A stretch of 64,000 bases of DNA, taken from Phaseolus vulgaris (lineage: Eukaryota > Streptophyta > Magnoliopsida > Fabales > Fabaceae). The stretch covers positions 39,598,368 through 39,662,367 of the forward strand of contig NC_023749.2 in the NCBI RefSeq assembly GCF_000499845.2, written 5' to 3'. The translations under genes and the position numbers were made by a program. Each line of letters begins with the position of its first letter. The stretch's first letter is position 1. Shown piece after piece: positions 10,010 to 18,219 of this stretch. The notes under the pieces were generated by a model. It saw only the letters and a list, made by a program, of their open reading frames with translations. It was not told the origin of the DNA and searched no databases.

Positions 10010-11425
10010 TTAACTATAATAAAACTTGAGATGGGTGGCGTTCCAAGTGCGGGGAATCGCCCCTCCTTCCAGCGTCTCCAAGCGGTAGGCGCCGTTCCCG
10101 AGTGCTTCGGTTATTCTGAACGGTCCTGTCCACTTGGGCGACAATTTGTTCTCCATCTTATACTAGTGGGCCTTCCTCATTAACAGGTCGCAACCTCTGA
10201 ATTGCCTTGGTCTTACTCTGGAGTTGTACTTGCGTTCAACTCTTCTTTTTACCGCTTCAGCCTTCACCCGCGCTTCCTCTCTAACCTCATCTAGCAAATC
10301 CAAGTTCATTCTCCTTTCTTCATTCGAGTCCTCTGCCACGAAGTTCTGGAATCTCGGCGAGCTTTCCTGGATTTCGACTGGAATCATCGCATCGCATCCA
10401 TACACTAAAGTAAACGGGGTTTCATGGGTTCCCGATTGCTCAGTGGTATGATATGCCCACACTATGCGGGGGACTTTTTCAGCCCAAGACCCCTTGGCCT
10501 TTTCCAACCTCCTCTTCAAACCTCTCAGCAGAACCCGATTGGCTGACTCCACTTGCCCATTCGTCTGTGGGTGCTCCACAGAAGCAAACACCTGTTGTCT
10601 TCCGATGTTCTCACACAGCTTTTTCAACAGGTGACTTGCAAACTGAGTCCCATTATCTGATACCAAACGCTTGGGCACACCAAAACGACACACAATATTC
10701 TTTCACACGAAACTCTGGATTTTGTGCGCGGTGATCTGGGCTACCGGTTCTGCTTCAATCCACTTCGTGAAGTACTCGATCGCCATAACCAAATACTTCA
10801 TTTGCCTAATCGCCAACAGGAAGGGTCCCAAAATATCGATTCCCCACGTGTGGAACGGCCAGGGGCTGTAGATTGACTTTAGCTCTTCTGGGGGCGCCTT
10901 GTGCCAATCGGCGTGCTGCTGGCATTGCTTGCAACGCTGGGCATATCTCTTGCAATCTTCCCTCATTGTGGGCCAGTAATAACCTGCGCGGACAGTCCTT
11001 GTTGCCAAAGCTCGACCCCCGATGTGGCTCCCACAAATCCCTTCGTGGAGCTCAGCCATAATTCTCGTGCACTTCTCTCCGTGTACACATACAAGAAGAG
11101 GGTGTGGAAACCCGAACCTGTACAACTCGCCATCGATGAGGGTAAAATTGTTAGAGCTCTTCTTTATCTTCCTGGCCTCTATTGAGTCCATTGGGAGCAC
11201 GCCATCTGCCATGTAGCGCTGGTACGACGTTATCCATGTGTCTGGTTCGTGGATAGCGCAAACTTGCATCGTTTTTACCTCTTCCGCTGGGTGCGCTCTG
11301 ACCCTCGGCGTCCTCAAAGTCTCCTGCGTTAGAGATCTATGGCTCCTCGCCGTCCTTTCCATCGACCTGCACACGTGGAGGACCTGGTGATCTGCGACGA
11401 AAGCCCGAGGTGTCTTCAACGTTTC
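10010..11425 (-). pseudogene. pol: Tat-1 integrase, decayed
   Basis: Integrase of a Tat element. The HHCC zinc domain is visible ('HEGICGSHIGG' and 'CKQCQQH', near 11040-10900), followed by the DDE core: 'WGIDILGPF' near 10850, 'VSDNGTQF' near 10655 and 'HPQTNGQVESANRV' near 10560. The C-terminal end 'PKWTGPFR' to 'THLKFYYS' stops at TAA 10010-10012. Two nonsense codons interrupt it: TGA at 10703-10705, where Tat-3 has TGG, and TAG near 10163, where Tat-3 has CAG. All three catalytic residues are still present. Compared with Tat-3 there are no large deletions. Confidence 0.88.
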
Positions 11426-12350
11426 TTGTATAACGGTCCTCTATCTGCCGCCCTTGCCTGAACTGGCGAGCTTGGCTAGCAAGTCAGCTCAGGCATTCTG
11501 CTCTCTTGGCACGTGCACCACTTCGAACAAAACAAAGGACCTCCTCAGCTCTTGCACGTACTCTAGGTAAGCTGCCATCTGCGGATCTTTGGCCTGAAAC
11601 TCGCCGGTTACTTGCCCAGTGACCAACAATGAATCACTCTTGGCCATCAGCACCTTTGCTCCCATCTCCTTCGCCAACAGAATGCCGGCGATCAAAGCTT
11701 CATATTCTGCCTGATTGTTGCTGGCTTTGAAAGCGAACCTCAGGGACTGCTCTATCAACACACTATTGGGTCCCTCCAAAATAACTCCAGCCCCGCTGCC
11801 TAGCTGGTTGGACGACCCATCCACCGAGAGCACCCAACGAAAATCATCTCCGGCGTTCTGCACGGTTTCGGAAGATAGCTCGACCACAAAGTCAGCGAAG
11901 ATTTGACCCTTGATCGGTCCTTGGGGCTCATACTTGATGTCGAATTCCGACAACTCCACTGCCCATTTCACCATTCTCCCAGCCACATCCGGTTTCTTCA
12001 AAACCTTCTGGATGGGAAAGTCAGTCATTACCAATACTGTAAAGATCTGAAAGTAATGGCGCAGCCTCCTCGCCGCAAATACAACCGCTAGAACCGCCTT
12101 CTCTAAAGCTTGATATCTCACCTCTGGGCCCTGCAACACCTTGCTAACAAAATAGATGGGTTTCTGGACCTGATCTTGATCTTGGACAAGCACTGCGCTT
12201 ATCGCCCTCTCAGTTATGGCGAAGTACAACCTGAGGGGCGTTGCCACTTGAGGTTTGCACAGAACCGGCGGGCTTGCCAAGTATTCTGTGAGCTTCACGA
12301 AAGCTTCTTCACACTCCTTCGTCCAGACAAACCTGTTATTCCTCTTCAGG
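11426..12350 (-). pseudogene. pol: Tat-1 RNase H plus second (archaeal-type) RNase H, decayed
   Basis: The end of the retroviral-type RNase H ('YQALEKAVLAVVFAARRLRHY') is followed by a second RNase H with its four acidic positions: D in 'SVDGSSNQ', E in 'AEYEALIAG', D in 'KSDSLLVTG' and D in the 'ADLLAKLASSGKGG' end. A duplicated RNase H at this place is diagnostic of the Tat lineage. Nonsense codons: TGA at 11489-11491 (CGA in Tat-3) and TAG at 11441-11443 (CAG in Tat-3). Confidence 0.87.
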
Positions 12351-12352
12351 CA

Positions 12353-13500
12353 TTAGAAGTATGGGTGGCCCTTCTCACCACTGGCGGACACGAACCGGGA
12401 CAGCGCGGCCATCCGCCCTGTAAGCTGTTGCACCTCCTTCACAGTGGCAGGGCTCCTCATCGCCAGGATGGTGGCACATTTGTCAGGGTTTGCTTCGATT
12501 CCCCTCTCTGACAAGAGGAAACCCAAAAATTTTCCTGCCTCCACGCCGAAAATGCACTTCTCAGGATTTAGCTTCAGCTTGTACCTGGCTATTGTTGTGA
12601 ACAATTCTTCTATGTCAGTGACGTGCCTTCTCTTCTCCGGGGATGTTACGACCATGTCGTCAACGTACGCTTGCACATTCCTTCCGAGCATAGGGGCGAG
12701 AACCTTGTCCATTAACCTCTGGTACGTGGCCCCCGCATTCTTTAGCCCGAAGGGCATCACTTTGTAGCAGTAGCATGATCTTTCTGTCATGAAAGCAGTC
12801 TTTTCCTCATCCATGGGATGCATCTTAATCTGGTTGTATCCTGAGAAGGCGTCCAAGAAACTGAGCAACTTACACCTTGACGCACTGTCTACCAGGGCGT
12901 CTATACTTGGCAAAGGATAAGAATCCTTTGGGCAGGCTTTATTCAGATCCGTGAAGTCAACATACATCCGCCATTTCCCGCTGCTCTTCTTGACCAGAAC
13001 GACGTTAGCGAGCCATTTTGGATATTGGATCTCCTTGATATGGCCCGCTGCCAGGAGTTTCTATGTCTCGTCCTTGATCGCCTGCCTCTTCTCTTCATTG
13101 AACTTTCTCCTTCTCTGGCGGATTGGCCTGACTTGGGGATCCATAGCTAAACGATGGCACAGGAAATCGGGGTCAATCCCCGGCATGTCAGAGGCAGTCC
13201 ATGCAAACGCATCCAGGTGTCTACTTATAACATGGGTGATTTGATCTTGTGTCTCGCTGTCTAAGGTTTTCCCCAGTTTAAACATCTTGCCGTTGATCTC
13301 CTTCTCAAGCCATTCCTCCATCGGCTGAGGCCTCCTCTCGCTGGCGATCAGTGCCCTCGCGATGTCTGACTCCATGGCGGTCTCGGGGCAGCTTCTCTCT
13401 CCTTCCACCCAGGCGGCGCTCTTGGACCTCGCCTCAATATCTTCCATTGGCACATCGAGCACATTGCCCTCGACAGCCAACTCCAACGCCGCATCCACAA
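12353..13500 (-). pseudogene. pol: Tat-1 reverse transcriptase and upstream linker, decayed
   Basis: RT of the Tat lineage: 'DFTDLNKACPKDSYPLPSID' near 12950, 'LSFLDAFSGYNQIKMHP' near 12860, 'VMPFGLKNAGATYQRLMD' near 12750 and the YVDD active site 'AYVDDMVVTSPEK' near 12665. The upstream linker to protease (13498-13061) includes 'HLDAFAWTASDMPGIDPDF' and 'RQRRRKFNEEKRQAI'. Nonsense codons are TAG at 13061-13063 (CAG in Tat-6) and TAA at 12353-12355 (CAG in Tat-6). A frameshift near 13500 separates this part from protease. Confidence 0.88.
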
Positions 13501-13504
13501 CTCG

Positions 13505-14208
13505 CGGTTCTCCGACTTAGGCTCCACGCCCGGGGGTGGCGTTGTGGTTACGTGGCATACAGATCTCTTGTTCTTGAGGCTGTTTTCATAGCACTTCTTC
13601 GCCTCCTTTTGGTCAGAACAGATGGTGATGATCATCCTTTCCATTGATGGTAGCTTGACCTTCATGTGCCTTGTTGAAGGCACAGCTCCTATCTTGTTGA
13701 GTGTTGGCCTCCCCAACAGGATGTTGTATGCCGACGGAGCATTCACGACGAGATACCTGATCTTCTCTGTGCGCGAGGCCAAGCCATCCATGAACGTCGT
13801 CCCTAACTCAATATACCCCCTGACCTCCACCTGGTCACCAGCAAAACCGTACAGGCAGCCCCCATATGGCCTCAGCTGGTCGGGGGATAATTGTAACTTC
13901 TCGAAGGTTGGCCAAAACATCACATCTGCCGAGCTTCCTTGATCGACCAGCACTCGGTGAACAGTCCTTCCCGCCGTGACGAGCGAGATTACAATAGGGT
14001 CGTTGTCGTGAGGCACGACATCCCTAAGGTCGTCCTTGGTGAACGTCATCTCCACGTCGGGCGAGTAGTCTTCAAAAACCTCCACTGACATCACAGATCT
14101 TGCGTACTTCTTTCGCTGTGATGCGGGGCATCCACCATCCGAGAACCCACCAGCTATGGTGTGGATCTCGCCGTGAATGGGTACCTCGTGCTGCTGTCCC
14201 TCGCCACC
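13505..14208 (-). pseudogene. pol: Tat-1 protease region, truncated by the junction at 14208
   Basis: Contains 'DDLRDVVPHDNDPIVIS', the active-site-like 'HRVLVDQGSSADVMFW' (D-Q-G in place of the common D-S/T-G), and 'NILLGRPTLNKIGA' further on. Upstream it reaches only to 'QQHEVPIHGEIHTIAGGF', equivalent to about 60060 in Tat-6, where the homology ends. The DQG triad is shared by Tat-4 and Tat-6, so it is a family trait rather than decay. Confidence 0.82.
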
Positions 14209-15196
14209 TTTCAAAAGGAGAAAATCTGCACGGGTTCCTCTTCTGCTTGAGGCGTCGCCTCAGGGAGGGAATCCCTTCATGGATGACCCTCCAAGCGCGA
14301 CCTCGCTTCCACCCGCCACAGTCCAAGAGGAAGGGGGCGAAGGTGCCGAATCTGCCCCGCCTCCTCCGCCGGTGGAAGTCTCTGCTTCCCCTGCTCCCGC
14401 CGTTGCCGCTGCCGCCCCCGATCTCATCGCCATCCCTCCTCCAATCATGCATCTAATGAGGGGCTTCAGTGGCGGGACTCTGCCAGAGGGCACCGACAGG
14501 AAGGAAGGCATGCCTTTCTACTTGGGGGCCTTCTTGGCGGTGGCCCTTGAAAGGCGCGCCCAGGCCAGGAACGCTGCCTTACAAACCCAAACTCTCCAGG
14601 CCTTGGAAACAAGGGTGACTGCTCTGGAGGAGGAGAAGAAAACCCTGGGATGCCAGAAGGAAACCTACCAAACCTCCCTGAAGCAGGCGCAAGAGTCCAA
14701 AGCAGAAACTGAGAGGCAACTAGCAGAGGCATTGGAGCTCCAGGCTGGCTTTTATACTCGGGAAGTCGCCCTCCAAGTCCAGTTAACGGGCCTCCAAGAA
14801 TTGGTCAAAGCTGATGCAGAAGTTCAAAGGGACTTGAAGGACCGTTGCTGTAAGCAAGCTGACGAGATGGAGTGGACAAAAGAGGAAATGGCCACCCAGG
14901 CCAAAGCTATGGGCCTTCTCCAGGCTGCCTACGACAAACTACAGGTTGAGGTCAGTCGGCTTCGCGTGGAAAGGGAGGCTCTGGAGAAGCAGGTAGCCTC
15001 TGGGGATGCCGCTGTTGAGGAGCTAGAGAAGGACAAAAAGGCCCTCATCCAGGAGATGGCGGGTACTTTCGAGGAGGGGTTCCAAGAAGCTTTGGCTCAA
15101 GCAGTCTGCACGAATCCGGGGATTGACATTTCCAGCTGCGATTCCACTCACCACATTGTTGATGGAAAGGTCGTGCCCTTGGAGCTAGTCGATTGA
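14209..15196 (+). pseudogene. Antisense-gene exon 3 fragment, coiled-coil protein
   Basis: Open from the junction to a TGA at 15194-15196, about 328 codons. The first part is Pro/Ala-rich ('MDDPPSATSLPP', 'EVSASPAPAVAAAAP'), then 'KEGMPFYLGAFLAVALERRAQARNA', then about 190 residues of heptad-like Lys/Glu/Leu/Gln sequence predicted by eye to be a coiled coil. It ends in the conserved tail 'EEGFQEALAQA' ... 'VDGKVVPLELVD'. The same organisation, including the tail, is seen in Tat-4 (33577-32325). The N-terminus is missing because of the fusion at 14208. The function is unknown; I recognise no domain. Confidence 0.72.
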
Positions 15197-16516
15197 GCCG
15201 CCGCCCTTGATCATCAGCCCATCCCTTTATACTTGTTTTAACCTTCTCTGACAAATTTGTAATTCTTTGAATCATACGCACTCTTGATATAACTCCGGAA
15301 ATCTGTTATGATTGCTTTCGTGTCCTCGCGGCATAAAATTCTGCCTGTGTGATTTTATTCTCATCCTTTGCCTTCTTGTGCCTTGGTTGTTTGGCTTGCA
15401 TTATACTCGCTTCTTTCACTTCGTCAGGCGGCCTGGTAGGCCTGGCAAAGGTCACGCGCCGATGCCCACACCCACGGAGAGGCTCATCTAATGGAGCCGT
15501 ATCGTCCACGGGTGCTTCTAACACCCAAACTGTCCTTCCCTTGATCCCTAGCACCCGACGCCCACGCCTAAGGAGAGGCCTGCTACAGCAGCGCCGTATC
15601 GTCCTCGGGTGTCTGAAACGCCGAGTGTTCTGAGAGGGGGTCGTTCCCTCCATGGTCTTTCCTTCCCATAGGTATCGGGGAACGCCCTGCCAGCGATTCG
15701 CTGGCGTTTTGGCGGTCCCGCCTCCCTCCACAGTCTTTCCTACCTGTGGGTCTCAGGGATGGGACGCCAGTAACTAACTTCACCTTCTTCGACTTCGTCT
15801 CCCTCCACAGTCTTTCCTACCTGTGGGTATCGGGGAGGCAAACTCGCTGATATTTTGGTGGGCGACGCCCGCGACGTCTTAGGCTGGCGTCGTCCTTTAT
15901 GTTATTCCAGGCGACGCCTCGGGCGTCTCATGCTAGGGTCGCCTTGGGCGTCGTCCCTATCTTGACATTGACTTTGACCTTGGGCTTGGTCGACGCCTGG
16001 GGGCAGCAAAGAGCTCAAGGCCCTTCCCGTATCTTCCACGAGGTGCTCCTTGTATAGCTGATGAGACGTTCAGTCATTCAACTTGATCCACGTGGCGCTT
16101 TCTGTATGGCTGATGGGACATCCAGTCATACGATTTGATCCTGACTCCTACTGTGCCCCTGATCCCCTTTCGACGGCGCATCGTACCATCAGGTATTCTA
16201 TTGATACGACGTGTTTTGAGTTTAACCAGGGGTGCCAGGGCCACCCTTCCATCTGCTGCCACGTGGCTCGATCGTGCGGTGCATCCATTCGCATCGTTTG
16301 GCTCTCTAACCGCTTTATTTAACTCTTCAAACTCAGAAACTATCCTCATCATTTTCCCACTCTTCATAACCTACTTACGTTCTCTCTTCTTGCACCCTTC
16401 CTTCTTGCACCCTTTTCTTTTCTCACGAAGGGTTGTTCCAGCATTCGCTGCCCTCGCTCAACTCTTGCATTTCCGGCAGTCCCTACACCCTTGATAATCC
16501 CTGATCTTGTTAAAGA
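15197..16516. other. Tat-2 non-coding: exon 3 flank, U3-like repeats, exon 2 upstream region
   Basis: 15197-15640 is homologous to 31000-31435 of Tat-4 in reverse, i.e. sequence downstream of antisense exon 3. 15640-16005 resembles the U3 start of LTR type A in minus orientation and holds repeats of a 22-base hairpin motif at 15728-15749 and 15805-15826 and an imperfect one near 15650. 16006-16516 precedes the antisense exon 2 start. I found no polypurine tract or clear LTR terminus. No coding sequence. Confidence 0.55.
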
Positions 16517-16880
16517 ATGTCTTCTCATGCTGCTTCCTCCAGGGTCAATCCCAAGGACTTGTACCCTTGGGCTTCGAGTGAACTTCTTGATGAGTGTTCA
16601 TGCTTACTCGCTACCAGGGCCATAAGGGAGCACAAAGGGGATTCGTGTTCTTATGACCACCGGGCCTTCGCGAGGAGGCATGACGACGACATCGCTGTGC
16701 TCCCTTGCACTCTAGGCGAGCCAGTATGTGGAGACGAACGGGCCAACGAAGGGGTCCCTTTCTTTTACTTTTACCAGGTGGTGTTCAAGACCCTCGGAGT
16801 GCGGCTACCCTTCTCCTGGTTCGAGAAGGAACTGCTGACGGAGATCAACGTTGCTCCGGCCCAGTTATACCCCAACAGCT
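16517..16880 (+). pseudogene. Tat-2 antisense exon 2, 3'-truncated
   Basis: Begins ATG at 16517 and reads about 121 codons of the PF04195-like domain: 'KDLYPWASSELLDECSC', 'ALYD'-like middle, 'VRLPFSWFEKELLTEINVA', 'QLYPNSWAFV'. At that point it runs into the inverted leader of the same element, so the following residues up to the stop at 16922-16924 are not part of the family. It is closer to Tat-4 exon 2 ('DELLDECSLLNS') than to Tat-1, Tat-3 and Tat-5. Confidence 0.75.
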
Positions 16881-16986
16881 GGGCCTTTGTCACTCCAACC
16901 TCCTCCAACATTATTGCGACTTAGTAGATTTCCTCGAACTTGTGATGGGACTGATGTTTTATATCGGCCCCATGGTGGGCGCCAAA
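16881..16986 (-). promoter_or_regulatory. Tat-2 leader and primer-binding-site-like sequence
   Basis: Read on the minus strand, TTTGGCGCCCACCATGGGG directly follows the LTR end GGAACA, and the leader that follows matches that of Tat-4 (25971-26069) up to the gag start. A near-identical TGGCGCCCACCGTGGGG sits at this place in Tat-4. I do not assign the priming tRNA. Confidence 0.75.
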
Positions 16987-18219
16987 TGTTCCGTCCGGTT
17001 GACCGGGACGTCTTCGTGCGCGACCTCAACCGTCAGCTGGGGACTCCTTCCCACTGATTTCCTGTGGATTCCTTCAAAAAAGAGGACAAAGAGGCGCCCT
17101 AGCGGCCGTTTGCACTCCGACGCTCAAGTCAGCCAGCAAGAAACACCAAAACTGTTCACCTCCGTCTCTGAGCACCGCGTATGGCACTCTGAAGGTGGTA
17201 AAAAATAACTGTGTATTGTGTGTCTGTGTTCTCTCTCTCAGACAAAGATATTCCCCAGTCCCTTGTTCGTAACCTTGAAGCACGAGCAAGCAACTAGAGT
17301 GTTCTGGTAAATTTGCCAAAAGTTCGAACCCCGTTCCCAACATTCTCCGCGCTATTTAAACTACCCAAGCATTTAAAGCGCTTTTAATTACAAACATAAC
17401 GCACTTATTAAAGCGTTTAATTAGAAAACGTAGCGCATTTAAGACGTTGAAACGCTTGGGAGCCATCATAGTACTTGAACGCTCGAAACGGAAACTGTAT
17501 TGAATGACTTGATTACCTGGCACCTGACTAAAGGGTGTTTCTATTCTGACCTGGCTGTCGTACACGTGGAGGGCCTCACGACGCCTTGACCCCATCTGGG
17601 GGCGTTTCTGCCCATCTGGGGACGTTTCTACGTGTGAGTCCTCCCGCCTGGGAGTGCTACTGTGCTAGGGGTGACTTTTTGGGTGCCAACTCATGCCCCC
17701 AATTATCTAGTCACTTACTTTGAGAGCGTATCTGCCTTCCTCTCGTACCCTGCACCCGGCTACCCTGGGCGTGACCTTCCTCTTGAGTCGCATCTGTCCC
17801 AAAGGCGTTTCTGGGGCGGCAGGGGTACTTCTCGAGTCAGGCTGCCCTACACTGGTGTTGTTGCTATGGCCTTGAAGCCACCTTTCTCTCCTCTTTATTA
17901 CTGTTCCCTGGTCATCCAGGGTTTGGGGCCTTCCCACGGCGTTGCTCCCTCCATGGTCTTTCCTACCCATGGGTATCGGGGAACCACACTGTGATTGCCT
18001 TGCTTTGGTAATGTTTGATCTGGTGACGCCCTGGTTGGGCGACGCCTTCATCTAGGCGACGCCTGGCCTTAGTGACGCCTTCTTTCTTGACGGAGCTGGC
18101 ACTTAGTGTCTCTTCACCCAGGCGACGCCCTGTGTTGACTTTGACCTCTGGTGTTGACTTTGACCTCTGGTGTTGACTTTGACCTTGACTTAGTCAACGC
18201 CCGGGTACGGGACGATACA
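16987..18219 (-). repeat. Tat-2 5' LTR (type A)
   Basis: 1233 bp in minus orientation, running from TGTTCCGTCC to GACGATACA; in sense it starts TGTATCGTCCCG and ends GGACGGAACA. It aligns along its whole length with the two 1197-bp Tat-4 LTRs, with clear divergence and one extra repeat of a 'ggtcaaagtcaacaccaga' unit in U3. It contains the 22-base hairpin motif at 17951-17972 and an AT/GC-patterned block before a TTTAAATAG box near 17350. Confidence 0.85.

Larger units (their letters stand above)
7357..14208 (-). mobile_element. Tat-1: 5'-truncated Tat-lineage Ty3/gypsy element
   Basis: From left to right: 3' LTR, polypurine tract, part of the antisense gene (plus strand), then pol on the minus strand from integrase back to protease. 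At about 14208 it is fused to an antisense-gene fragment of Tat-2 that runs in the other direction relative to pol. Gag and the 5' LTR are absent from the window. The left flank GTTGG (7352-7356) lies in the Sire-1 env-like ORF, so Tat-1 jumped into Sire-1. Six in-frame nonsense changes in pol mark it as old. Confidence 0.88.
14209..18219 (-). mobile_element. Tat-2: mosaic remnant of a Tat element with LTR type A
   Basis: On the right a complete LTR in minus orientation with primer-binding-site-like sequence and leader. Leftwards follow a truncated antisense exon 2 (16517-16880), the region before it, U3-like sequence with three hairpin repeats (15640-16005), the 3' flank of antisense exon 3 and most of exon 3 itself (14209-15196). 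Gag and pol are gone entirely. The leader is joined to exon 2 at about 16881-16890. The left edge is fused to Tat-1 and the right edge abuts Tat-3 pol, whose upstream part is missing, so several rearrangements are combined here. Confidence 0.7.

Noticed and set aside
15306..15783. 141-codon and smaller minus-strand ORFs rich in Arg and Pro
   Set aside because: The homologous stretch in Tat-4 does not keep the frames, so they are incidental to GC-rich non-coding sequence.
18151..18219. N-terminal 23 codons of the 732-codon frame that continues into Tat-3 pol
   Set aside because: They lie in the Tat-2 LTR in antisense and join pol by chance at the element border.
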